From an uncultured Clostridia bacterium (GTDB lineage Bacteria > Bacillota > Clostridia > Christensenellales > Borkfalkiaceae), in NCBI GenBank assembly GCA_934248055.1, contig CAKQKI010000009.1, forward strand, positions 1 to 64,000: a stretch of 64,000 bases of DNA, in the 5' to 3' direction. The position numbers and the translations under genes are program-made. This document shows positions 26,454 through 34,106 of this stretch, in pieces. Each line of letters begins with the position of its first letter. Position 1 is the stretch's first letter. The notes below the pieces were generated by a model that was not told where the DNA came from, searched no databases, and saw nothing but the letters and a program-made list of their open reading frames with translations.

Positions 26454-26625
26454 ATTATTACGTCGTTCTGTAAGAACGCAAATTTTCTCCTTGATTTTAA
26501 ATCTTTACGCATGATTACACGGCTATATTGTATCACCGCATAATTCTTCGTTATAGTCACTTTTATCATTTAAAATAGCATTTTTGTAAAATTTGTTATT
26601 TGTTTGCTATTTTTACCCGACGCGC

Positions 26626-26655
26626 TTGACACGCGCCTTGAAATAAGGTTATAAT
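26626..26655 (+). promoter_or_regulatory. Promoter predicting a leaderless mRNA for the PocR-AraC regulator
   Basis: A consensus TTGACA (26626-26631), an 18-nt spacer and a consensus TATAAT (26650-26655). Only 6 nt (TTCGTT) separate the -10 box from the ATG at 26662, so transcription should begin at or next to the A of ATG. No ribosome site can fit. Confidence 0.8.
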
Positions 26656-26661
26656 TTCGTT

Positions 26662-27552
26662 ATGCAATTCGATTTTGACAATAACGAAATTTTAAAAATA
26701 CTGAACGATTTTTCCAACAGTACCGGAATCATCGCAAGTTTTAAGTTTCACGGTTCGCGGCTCGGCTTTACCGATATTCCCGAAAGTACGTTGAACGTAA
26801 ACCCCAACAGATACGACGAAACGCACTGCGAATATTTTTGTCAGTTTCTTCACGACAACGGCTATCGCGAACTGTGCAGAAAAAACGACGAGCAGATGAT
26901 GATTATCGCCGAAAAAAGCGGTAAGAGCGTGGTTTACGCGTGCCACGCGGGGTTATGCGAAGCGGTAACGCCCGTAATTTACGACGGCGTAGTTATAGGT
27001 TACGTTTTCTGCGGTAAATTCGTGGACGCCGACCGTGAATACTCTTCTCTTGAAAAAGTAAAAGAATTTGCAGCCGAGCATAACGTGGATTACAAAAAAC
27101 TATCCCGTTTATACAAGAAAATGCCCGTCGTTTCGCTCAAACAATTCAACAGCGCGATGAGCCTTTTAAGCAATTGCATTCTTTACATCATCGAAAAGAA
27201 ATTCATAAGTTTAAAAGAAGTTACCGTTGCCGAACAAGTAAAAAAATATATCGACGAAAACGTTTCGGAAGACCTTCGCGTGGAAAAACTATGTAAAAAA
27301 TTTTTTACCAACCGTCAGAAACTTCATTCCGCGTTCAGACAGTCTTTCGGCGTTTCCGTAAAAAACTACGTTATCGACAAAAAACTCGAAAAAGCAGAAA
27401 ATCTGCTTCTTACGACGGATAAAAGCGTTGCCGAAGTATCTTTGGAAGTCGGTTTTTCGGATTACAATTATTTTATAAGAGTTTTCAAAAACCACAAGGG
27501 AACGTCGCCGCGGAAGTATCGCGTGAACGCCCGTTCAGCGTCTGACTCCTGA
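26662..27552 (+). CDS. AraC-family regulator with PocR sensory domain
   Basis: 296 aa. Residues about 8-175 match the PocR ligand-binding domain: HCEYFCQFL, CRKNDEQMM, VYACHAGLCEAVTPV and VIGYVFCGKFV, with the spaced Cys/His residues typical of this domain. The C-terminal AraC double helix-turn-helix spans about 193-290 (KYIDENVSEDLRVEKLC, then VAEVSLEVGFSDYNYFIRVFK). It is divergent from locus A and converges on nagA with an 18-nt overlap, so it is the natural candidate to control locus A and/or nagA-nagB. The next Met lies within the sensory domain, which supports the leaderless start at 26662. Confidence 0.88.
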   Translation: MQFDFDNNEILKILNDFSNSTGIIASFKFHGSRLGFTDIPESTLNVNPNRYDETHCEYFCQFLHDNGYRELCRKNDEQMMIIAEKSGKSVVYACHAGLCEAVTPVIYDGVVIGYVFCGKFVDADREYSSLEKVKEFAAEHNVDYKKLSRLYKKMPVVSLKQFNSAMSLLSNCILYIIEKKFISLKEVTVAEQVKKYIDENVSEDLRVEKLCKKFFTNRQKLHSAFRQSFGVSVKNYVIDKKLEKAENLLLTTDKSVAEVSLEVGFSDYNYFIRVFKNHKGTSPRKYRVNARSASDS

Positions 27553-28698
27553 AACGTAAACTCTTTCCACGTTAAAGTCGGCGTTCAATAAAACCAGATC
27601 CGCGTCTTTCCCGACCTTGATACTGCCCTTTTTATCGCTTATTCCCATAAGCGAAGCGGCGTTTAAACTCGTAACGCGGGAAGCGAGCGACGGAGAAAAA
27701 CCGCATTCGGTTATCGAAAATCTTAACGCTTTATCCATAGTTCCTATACTGCCCGCATAAAACGACCTGTCGGGAAGTTTTGCAACTTCGTCTTCAATAA
27801 TAACCCTGTTTTCGGGGCAAACCGCTCCGAGATAACTTTCTTTCGCGTCCGTTCCCGCCGCTCTCATGGCGTCGGTAACAAGGCAGATTTTGTTTTCGCC
27901 TTTCAGTTTAACGGCAAGTTTTAAAAGTTCTTTGGGAACGTGGCGCGCGTCGCCTATCAGTTCGGCGTATATTCCGTCAAGCCCGAAAGCCGCCTGTGTA
28001 ACGCCGATATGCACTCTCTGATTTACCTTATGAAAGCCCGAAGTCGCGCTGTACAGATGCGTAACGGACGTAAATCCTTCGTTGAACGCTTCTTCGGCTT
28101 GCTCGTAAGTAGCGGCGGTATGCCCCATCGAAAACTTTATTCCGAGCGGAAGAAGGTTGTTTTTAAGTTCTTTAACGCCGCTTATTTCGGGCGCGCAACT
28201 TATTCGGGCAATATAATCTCTGTTTTCTTTTAAAAATTCGATATGCTCTTTCAAGGGCGGATAAACAAGGTCTTTTCTCTGCGCTCCGCACATCGCGGGG
28301 TTTATGAACGGACCTTCGAGATGCAACCCGCCGAGATGAGCGCCCGCCTTTTTGCTCTTTTTAAATTCTTTATAGATTTTAACTACGTCTTCCACGTTTT
28401 TGAATTCGCTCGACATAGTGGTGGGATAAATGGTGGTCGTGCCGTGACCGAGATGAGCGTTCACCGCCGTTTCCATCGCTTTCACGCTTCCGTCCATAAA
28501 ATCCGCTCCGCCGCCGCCGTGAACGTGAATATCGATAAACCCCGCAAACAGATATTTGTTTTCGGCGTCTACCGTTTCCGCGCCTTCTTCGCGCAAATCT
28601 TTACCCACGTCGCATATAACGCCGTTTTTGACGAGAATATCGCATTTTTCGGTTTCGTTTTCGAAAACAACGTTTCCGTTTTTAAAAATTACAGACAT
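27535..28698 (-). CDS. nagA: N-acetylglucosamine-6-phosphate deacetylase (copy 1)
   Basis: 387 aa amidohydrolase. Motifs: DIHVHGGGGADFMDG (metal His pair, about 55-70), GGLHLEGPFINPAMCGAQ (metal Glu), SMGHTAATYEQA, HLYSATSGFHK, and VTDAMRAAG with the catalytic Asp. It converts GlcNAc-6-P, the common product of MurQ and the amino-sugar kinase, to GlcN-6-P. It follows nagB by 5 nt and has no visible ribosome site (upstream AATAAATAATATAT), so it probably depends on nagB translation. The gene end overlaps the end of the opposing regulator gene by 18 nt. A second copy lies at 62078-63238. Confidence 0.93.
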   Translation of the reverse strand: MSVIFKNGNVVFENETEKCDILVKNGVICDVGKDLREEGAETVDAENKYLFAGFIDIHVHGGGGADFMDGSVKAMETAVNAHLGHGTTTIYPTTMSSEFKNVEDVVKIYKEFKKSKKAGAHLGGLHLEGPFINPAMCGAQRKDLVYPPLKEHIEFLKENRDYIARISCAPEISGVKELKNNLLPLGIKFSMGHTAATYEQAEEAFNEGFTSVTHLYSATSGFHKVNQRVHIGVTQAAFGLDGIYAELIGDARHVPKELLKLAVKLKGENKICLVTDAMRAAGTDAKESYLGAVCPENRVIIEDEVAKLPDRSFYAGSIGTMDKALRFSITECGFSPSLASRVTSLNAASLMGISDKKGSIKVGKDADLVLLNADFNVERVYVSGVRR

Positions 28699-28703
28699 AT
28701 ATA

Positions 28704-29555
28704 TTATTTATTATAAACCCTTATTTTCGGAACGGGCGCAACGAGCGCTTCGCGGGAAGCGTACAGAGTGGCGTCGTTATGAAGTTGGAAAAGCGAACAC
28801 GGAACGTGACAATCGGCAACTCCCGAAAGCACGGGGCGCAACGCGCCGGCATTCCAGTCTCTCGGCATGCACATTATTATTTTTTTCGCGCTCATTATTT
28901 CTTTCATTCCCACGGTTATGCAATATCTCGGTATCGCGCCGAAATTTCCGCCCGCGTTCATATATCCGTTGATGGTTCTCGTCTCGCGGGAAACTTCCAG
29001 AACTCTCGTTTTTCTGTTAAGGAATTCTTCGTTTGTACATTTTTCGTCTTCGTAGGGCGGTTCGTTGAAAGCGTAATGCCCGTTAATACCCACTCCGCCG
29101 AAAACGAGATCGGGAACGCCGTACTTATCGATAAGCCTTAAAACCATATCCGTATCGTCGGGATCGGGAAAATATCTGTTTTCGGGCAGAACGTTGAGTT
29201 CTTCTTTTATCTGAGAATAAAAAATTCTGTCCATTCCGCCGCGGAACGACAGCGGATCGTCTTTGTCGATATACTTTTTTTCGTCTGTAAGATATTCGTC
29301 CATATTGCAAAAGACGCAGTTTTTAAGAGATATGCCGTACTTATTTACAAAATAAACGATTCTCGCATAAGGTCCCAAAGGTCCGTAAGGAATTATCATA
29401 AACGTGGTTTTGCCTTTTTTATTGTTGGCGTCTATGATTTTTAAAACTTCTATCGCAACTTTCCAGTACATATCCACTTCAACGTCGCAAACGTCGAGTT
29501 TTATTTTGCTGTTTTTTACAAGTTCTTCAATAGGCATAGTGTAAATATCTTTCAT
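28704..29555 (-). CDS. Divergent glucosamine-6-phosphate deaminase-like protein
   Basis: 283 aa, longer than the ~245 aa NagB norm. The deaminase signatures FCNMDEYLT (catalytic Asp) and FGGVGINGHYAFNEP (catalytic His) are present, plus TVGMKEIMSAKKIIMC. The usual phosphate-binding TGSTP/TGASQ loop is replaced by IPYGPLGPYARI, so the substrate may not be plain GlcN-6-P. It pairs with nagA (5-nt gap). A canonical NagB is encoded at 58631-59368, so this copy may have a specialised role, for example another hexosamine phosphate. AAGGAG precedes the ATG. Confidence 0.8.
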   Translation of the reverse strand: MKDIYTMPIEELVKNSKIKLDVCDVEVDMYWKVAIEVLKIIDANNKKGKTTFMIIPYGPLGPYARIVYFVNKYGISLKNCVFCNMDEYLTDEKKYIDKDDPLSFRGGMDRIFYSQIKEELNVLPENRYFPDPDDTDMVLRLIDKYGVPDLVFGGVGINGHYAFNEPPYEDEKCTNEEFLNRKTRVLEVSRETRTINGYMNAGGNFGAIPRYCITVGMKEIMSAKKIIMCMPRDWNAGALRPVLSGVADCHVPCSLFQLHNDATLYASREALVAPVPKIRVYNK

Positions 29556-29574
29556 ATAATGCTCCTTGATTTTT

Positions 29575-29597
29575 CGCGCGTGCGCGTTTCACGCGCG
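29575..29597 (-). promoter_or_regulatory. GC-rich hairpin in the nagB-like leader
   Basis: CGCGCGTG (29575-29582) pairs with CACGCGCG (29590-29597) over a 7-nt loop, about 10 nt upstream of the AAGGAG site of the deaminase-like gene. It stands out as a GC island in an AT-rich leader and could modulate translation. Confidence 0.45.
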
Positions 29598-29770
29598 CCT
29601 GCCGCGTTATCGTTCACCGATATATTACCATATTGAAAAGGCTTATTCTTTAATTTTTTAACTTTATTTTTCAAAAGTATGTAATTTTCAATTATTTTTT
29701 TCAAATTTTTCTCAAATACTTGTATTTTTCTATTTATTATTGTAATATTTAATTATATTTCGACTACTTG

Positions 29771-29790
29771 TCCGCAGGTATCCGCGGGTA
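29771..29790 (+). promoter_or_regulatory. Tandem 10-bp direct repeat, candidate operator
   Basis: TCCGCAGGTA is followed directly by TCCGCGGGTA, nine of ten bases identical and one helical turn apart, 29 nt before the AraC gene start. Direct repeats are the usual target layout of AraC proteins, so autoregulation or control of the divergent nagB-nagA pair is plausible. Confidence 0.45.
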
Positions 29791-29818
29791 ATTTCGCTTA
29801 AACGCGATAAGGAGATAA

Positions 29819-30613
29819 ATGAGTAACGACATCGATTTCGGAGTGGATTATTGCGAAAATACGACTATGCATTCAACGTGTCATTTTCACGACTACTACG
29901 AACTGTGTTATTTCGAAGACGGGTACAGAACTTACGTTATAGGCGACGAATATTTCGATATTTATCCCGACTGCATAACGCTTATAAAGCCGTACGTTCA
30001 GCACAGTACGAAAGGCAGCAACAACGCGACGCGTACCGTTATATATTTCAGCGATACGTTTTTAAACGAATTTTTTACCGTCGGCGCAAAAAATTCAATG
30101 CTTAAAACGTTTGACGAAAAAGTTAAACGCGTAACGGGAAAAAGCACGTCTTTAAAAAAAGCGGTCGCTTCGATTAAAAACGCGTATTCGTGCGGCGACA
30201 GAGAGTTATGCGCTTTTCTTCTCGCCGAACTTCTTCACGATATAAAAACGCAGTGCGATTCAACAGCCGCCGAAAAAACCGAAAGCGATTATCTTATTTC
30301 GCCCGTCGTTCAGTATATCAGCAAAAACATAAAAACCATCGACAACGTTTCCGATATCGCCGCTGCTTTTCATATATCTTCTTCGTATCTGTCGGCGGTA
30401 TTCAAAAATTCCGTCGGAACGCCCATCAAGCAATACGTTATCAATATGAGAATAAATCTTGCCGCAAGAAAACTAATTTCAACGGACGAAAATATAGGCG
30501 AAATCGCTCTCGACTGCGGCTTTACTTCGCAAACGCACTTTTCGAATACTTTCCGTAAACACCTTAAATTAAGCCCGAAAGAATATCGCGAAATTTACAA
30601 AGAAAAAGATTAG
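29819..30613 (+). CDS. AraC-family regulator with cupin sensor
   Basis: 264 aa. The N-terminal cupin (about 10-95) shows HSTCHFHDYYELCYFEDG and a YVQHSTKGS strand, the sugar-binding half of AraC proteins. The HTH domain is C-terminal (about 165-260): DIAAAFHISSSYLSAVFKNSVG and GEIALDCGFTSQTHFSNTFRKH, ending SPKEYREI. Divergent from nagB-nagA. AAGGAG with normal spacing, so unlike three other regulators here it has a standard leader. Likely an activator responsive to an amino sugar or oligosaccharide. Confidence 0.88.
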   Translation: MSNDIDFGVDYCENTTMHSTCHFHDYYELCYFEDGYRTYVIGDEYFDIYPDCITLIKPYVQHSTKGSNNATRTVIYFSDTFLNEFFTVGAKNSMLKTFDEKVKRVTGKSTSLKKAVASIKNAYSCGDRELCAFLLAELLHDIKTQCDSTAAEKTESDYLISPVVQYISKNIKTIDNVSDIAAAFHISSSYLSAVFKNSVGTPIKQYVINMRINLAARKLISTDENIGEIALDCGFTSQTHFSNTFRKHLKLSPKEYREIYKEKD

Positions 30614-30617
30614 AAAT

Positions 30618-31016
30618 TTAAAAAAGCGCGGGAAAAGCGCGTCCCCATTAGGGATTTTTTAGTACATTGTAAAAGGGTAGCAAATTTTGCTACCCTTTGT
30701 CTTTTTTGCTTTGCAAAAACACACGACATTGCTTGCAAAGTATAGTGTGCTATACTTCAATTTTTTATATTGAGTTTTTAGTGAAGTGATATTGTTTGCT
30801 TTGCAAACAGTTATATTTTCAGAACAAGTCTAAAAGTTATATTTCGACTTTCAGCCGAAGTTATATTATATTTGCCTTAACTTCTCTCGAAGAGAGAAAT
30901 AACACTTTGCTGAAAGCAAAATATAACTGCGTTAGCAATATAACTTGCCGTAGGGCAAATATAGTTGCGGCGTAGCGATAAATCCCTATCGCTACGCCGC
31001 TAAACCCGCGCTTTTT
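30618..31016. repeat. Structured intergenic element: nested hairpins with AGTTATATT units
   Basis: About 400 nt between convergent genes. The ends are complementary: AAAAAGCGCGGG near 30620-30632 and CCCGCGCTTTTT near 31004-31015. Inside, three AGTTATATT units (30809, 30834 and 30859) alternate with small hairpins (e.g. GTTTGCTTTGCAAAC, TCGACTTTCAGCCGA). After a central hairpin CTTCTCTCGAAGAGAG the units reappear inverted as AATATAACT or AATATAGTT with further hairpins (TTTGCTGAAAGCAAA, TTGCCGTAGGGCAA). A 14-bp stem GCGGCGTAGCGATA/TATCGCTACGCCGC ends it. TAGGGATTT near the left and AAATCCCTA near the right recall the ends of the MITE at 44718. No ORF. Confidence 0.65.
30672..30698 (+). terminator. 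Strong hairpin terminator after the AraC gene
   Basis: AAAGGGTAGCAAA and TTTGCTACCCTTT are perfectly complementary, followed by GTCTTTTTT. It is 58 nt past the AraC stop. It also forms the left part of the structured intergenic element at 30618-31016. Confidence 0.75.
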
Positions 31017-31028
31017 TATAATTTCGTA

Positions 31029-31913
31029 TTAAAATTTATCCGTTATTTCTTTACTTAAAGGAAAATCTCTCACTCCCCTTTGAGTGCATTTATACGCCGC
31101 TACGGCTGACGCGAATCCGCAACATTCTTTAACGCTTTTTCCTTGCAGATACGCCACTATAAACGCGCCGTGAAAAGTATCGCCCGCGCCGTTCGTGTCC
31201 ACGGCGTTTACTTTTAAGCCGTCGTATTTACACTGTTCGCCGCTTTCGTTGAAATACAAGCCGCCGCGGCTTCCGTCGGTCACGACGAATACTTCCGGGC
31301 GATATTTTTCATAAACCTTTTTCGCCGCGACGGCAACGTCTTTTTCACCCGTCAGACCGATAACGAATTCTGCCGACGGAATGAGTATGTCCGTCAAAGG
31401 CAGTAACTTTTCTATTCCGCTATACAATCCGCCTGCGTCAAGGCTTACTTTTACCCCGTTTTTTGCGGCGATTTCCGCTCCGCGAACGGCGCATTCGAGA
31501 TAGTTTCCGTCAAGATGCAGTAAGTCGGAACGAATTATTTTTTCGGTTTTAAGAAGACTCGGATCGTCCGGAACGCCGCCGCGGTCGAAAAGAACGGTTC
31601 TCGTTCCGTTTTTTTCGGAAAGAATTATATACGACGTAAAAGATTTTGCATTTTTTATCTTTACCGCGTCGGAAACGTCAACGCCGTATTTAATAAAATC
31701 CGAAAGAAGATAGTCCGCGGCGTTATCGTCGCCGAAAAGCCCCGTTACGGCGCAATCCGCTCCGAGTTTACTTGCTATAACGAGCGCGTTGCCGACCGGT
31801 CCGCCGCCCGACGAAAACACTTCTTCCGCTTTGTTTTTGGTATCTTCGGCGGGATATTCGTCGCATACGAGAAGAGTATCGTAAACGCACGCCCCGAGTC
31901 CCGTTATTTTCAT
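31029..31913 (-). CDS. PfkB-family sugar kinase
   Basis: 294 aa ribokinase-fold protein. N-terminal GLGACVYDTLLVCDEYP and SSGGGPVGNALVIASKLG (PfkB signature 1, about 34-51). C-terminal VNAVDTNGAGDTFHGAFIVAY (signature 2, about 235-255) holds the catalytic Asp. Last gene of the RpiR operon, with an ATGA overlap to the aldolase gene. It probably phosphorylates the sugar acid or ketose that the aldolase then splits, as IolC or KDG kinase do. It is shorter than typical IolC, so the substrate is left open. Confidence 0.87.
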   Translation of the reverse strand: MKITGLGACVYDTLLVCDEYPAEDTKNKAEEVFSSGGGPVGNALVIASKLGADCAVTGLFGDDNAADYLLSDFIKYGVDVSDAVKIKNAKSFTSYIILSEKNGTRTVLFDRGGVPDDPSLLKTEKIIRSDLLHLDGNYLECAVRGAEIAAKNGVKVSLDAGGLYSGIEKLLPLTDILIPSAEFVIGLTGEKDVAVAAKKVYEKYRPEVFVVTDGSRGGLYFNESGEQCKYDGLKVNAVDTNGAGDTFHGAFIVAYLQGKSVKECCGFASAVAAYKCTQRGVRDFPLSKEITDKF

Positions 31914-32737
31914 ATTTTTCTCTCCGCTCCCAGAAGTTCTATTTTGCTTTCGGCAAACTTTTTAACCGCTTCTATAGGTCCTGCCATAAACAGGTCTATG
32001 GCAACTTTATTTCTGTCGGTCGAGAATATTTCGTCTAAGAAAGAATAGCACAAATCCGTTCCGAAATTAACCTTTTTTATCCCCGCTTCTATCGCCGCTT
32101 TTATCTGATCGTCGGGAACGCCGCTTCCGCCGTGCAGAACGAGATAGGCGTCGGTTAAAGCCTTTATCTCTTTTATTCTTTCTATCGCAAGAACGGGCGC
32201 TTTTTTATATCTGCCGTGCGCCGTGCCTACCGCTATCGCAAGCGCGGTTACCCCCGTTTCTTCAACGAATTTTTTCGCTTCGTCGGGGTCGGTGTAGTCT
32301 TCCGACACGCCGTCCGCCGCCTTGCCTATCGCGCCGAGTTCGCCTTCGACGCCGATTCCCGAAACGGAACATTTTTCAACCGCTTTACGGGTGTTTTCAA
32401 CGTTTTCTTTATAGTTTAATTTAGAAAAATCGACCATTATCCCCGTCGCGCCGTTTTCTAGCGCCTTTTCCATAGCGTAAAAACCCGAGCCGTGATCGAG
32501 ATGCATACAAACGGGTACGAAAGATTTTTCAGCCGCCGCTTTTATTACGGGCGCAAGGTAATCGGAACACCCCGTTTCTGCAAGCCTTGAATAAAACTGC
32601 ATTATTACGGGCGAACGCTTTTCTTCCGCAGCCTTTATAACGCCCATCACCGTTTCCATATTGTAAACGTTGAAAGCAGGCACGGCAAAATCTTTTTTTT
32701 CCGTAAGATTTAAAATATCCTGTAAATTTACCAGCAT
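31910..32737 (-). CDS. Class II (zinc) ketose-bisphosphate aldolase family (FbaA/GatY/IolJ-like)
   Basis: 275 aa from ATG 32737 (MLVNLQDILNLTEKKDFAVPAFN), with AAGGAG 7 nt upstream; the longer frame starting at 32770 lacks support. Zinc-site motif PVCMHLDHGSGF (about 80-91), EGELGAIG with conserved Glu, ALAIAVGTAHGRYK and LVLHGGSGVPDD (second zinc His), then NFGTDL. It cleaves a phosphorylated ketose or keto-acid to DHAP plus an aldehyde. IolJ, of the inositol pathway, belongs to the same family, and an IolB-like protein is in this operon. Starts 1 nt after the ETF stop and overlaps the kinase by 4 nt. Confidence 0.88.
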   Translation of the reverse strand: MLVNLQDILNLTEKKDFAVPAFNVYNMETVMGVIKAAEEKRSPVIMQFYSRLAETGCSDYLAPVIKAAAEKSFVPVCMHLDHGSGFYAMEKALENGATGIMVDFSKLNYKENVENTRKAVEKCSVSGIGVEGELGAIGKAADGVSEDYTDPDEAKKFVEETGVTALAIAVGTAHGRYKKAPVLAIERIKEIKALTDAYLVLHGGSGVPDDQIKAAIEAGIKKVNFGTDLCYSFLDEIFSTDRNKVAIDLFMAGPIEAVKKFAESKIELLGAERKI

Positions 32738-32738
32738 T

Positions 32739-34106
32739 TTATAACTCCTTGACAATACCGTAATCGGCATTGTCGAATATTTTTTCTTTTTTGTCTTTAT
32801 TTACCGCGATAACGGTTTTTGCGTTTTCTATCCCCACGAGATGCTGAATCGCGCCGCTTATGCCGAAAGCGACGTAAACGTCGGGGGAGATTATTTTTCC
32901 CGTTAACCCTACTTGCGTTTCGTAAGGCATCAGTCCGCAATCCACTATCTTTCTCGACGCAACGACTTCCGCGCCGAATTTTTCCGCAAGTTTTTTTATC
33001 TTAATAATATTATTTTTTGCCCCGTAACCTATTCCGAAAACTATTTTACCGCTTCTTTCGCCCGCTCTCACGGTCGCGGCGGTTATTTTGCTTTCGCTTA
33101 TAATTTCGGCGTAAGTATTGCCCGAAAGCGCGGGGCGCGTCATCACGAGTTTTCCGTTTTCCACTCTCAGCGCGGTGCAGTCGGCGCATAGGCCTATTCC
33201 GAGTTTTGCCGCCGTCATAGGCGCTATAACGCGGTAATCCGAAGTTGATGGCATAAGCAAAATATCGGGGTTTCCGCTTTTTATGAATTTTGCCGCAGAA
33301 AAAGCCTTTTCTTTAAAATCAAAGTTATCGCTTTCGTCGATTTTAACGGACTTTTCCGCGATTTTTTCGGCAATTTCTTTTAAATCGTTACCCGCGTAAA
33401 AACAAAGCGGCAATTTCTTTTCGCATTTTGTAACGGGTGAAATTACGGCGCCCTTTTTTGCGGCGGCAGACGTTATAACTTTTTCTAAATCGTTAAAATC
33501 TATAAACCTGCAACTTCTCGTCTTTTTTTCACGTTCGTAAGTTTTAATAACTTTCGTGGGAGAGCCTTTGTACCCCGTTTCGTCTTCTTTAAATTCAAGA
33601 ACGGAATTATCTATTACCTTTATCGGGCGCGGCTTGGAAAAAATACTCGCGTATCTCAGCGTTTTTATGCGCTCGACGCTCATTATCGTTTTTCCTTTTA
33701 CCTGCATGACTCCGAAACGCGTTACGGGGGCAACGAGTGAAAATCCGATAACGTAAGGAATAAAATCGTAACCTGATAAAACCGAAAGTTCGGGCGGCAC
33801 CTGCGCGGTATCGCCGTTTAAACTCTGCCTGCCGCAAAGAACGTAATCAAAATCGTAAAACGACAGGGTTTTTGCAAGAATTTTCGCAGTTACGAGCGTA
33901 TCTGCGCCCGCAAAAAACTTATCGGTAATCAACACCGCGTCCGCTCCGAGCCGCGTAAAATAAGACAGTTTTTCTTTTACGCTTTCGGGGGCGAGAGTGA
34001 AAACGGTAACTTCGGCGTCCGAAGAAAGAGCGCATTCCAGCGCGCTTTCGTCGAACGGACTTATTTCGCCGTTATAAAATTTTACAAGCACCGCGATCTT
34101 AGTCAC
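32739..34106 (-). CDS. Single-chain electron transfer flavoprotein (EtfB-EtfA fusion)
   Basis: One frame of about 455 aa carries both ETF subunits. The first ~175 residues are EtfB-like (KIAVLVKFYNGE; CGRQSLNGDTAQVPPE; IMSVERIKTLRYAS). A linker leads to an EtfA-like part that ends with the FAD-binding domain: AGERSGKIVFGIGYG, then VGLTGKIISPDVYVAFGISG, AIQHLVGI, AVNKD, IFDNADYGIV. Both parts are compact compared with separate subunits (~260 and ~330 aa). I prefer the GTG at 34106 (MTKIAVLVK) with GAGAG 8 nt upstream over the GTG at 34115. ETFs shuttle electrons from FAD dehydrogenases; the partner here is surely the FAD oxidase/Fe-S pair of the same operon. Whether it bifurcates cannot be decided from sequence alone. 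Confidence 0.85.
   Translation of the reverse strand: MTKIAVLVKFYNGEISPFDESALECALSSDAEVTVFTLAPESVKEKLSYFTRLGADAVLITDKFFAGADTLVTAKILAKTLSFYDFDYVLCGRQSLNGDTAQVPPELSVLSGYDFIPYVIGFSLVAPVTRFGVMQVKGKTIMSVERIKTLRYASIFSKPRPIKVIDNSVLEFKEDETGYKGSPTKVIKTYEREKKTRSCRFIDFNDLEKVITSAAAKKGAVISPVTKCEKKLPLCFYAGNDLKEIAEKIAEKSVKIDESDNFDFKEKAFSAAKFIKSGNPDILLMPSTSDYRVIAPMTAAKLGIGLCADCTALRVENGKLVMTRPALSGNTYAEIISESKITAATVRAGERSGKIVFGIGYGAKNNIIKIKKLAEKFGAEVVASRKIVDCGLMPYETQVGLTGKIISPDVYVAFGISGAIQHLVGIENAKTVIAVNKDKKEKIFDNADYGIVKEL

Noticed and set aside
30785..30967. CRISPR-like array at the AGTTATATT units
   Set aside because: Units are only 9 nt, invert halfway, and the intervening segments are self-complementary hairpins of uneven length. 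No cas genes are present.
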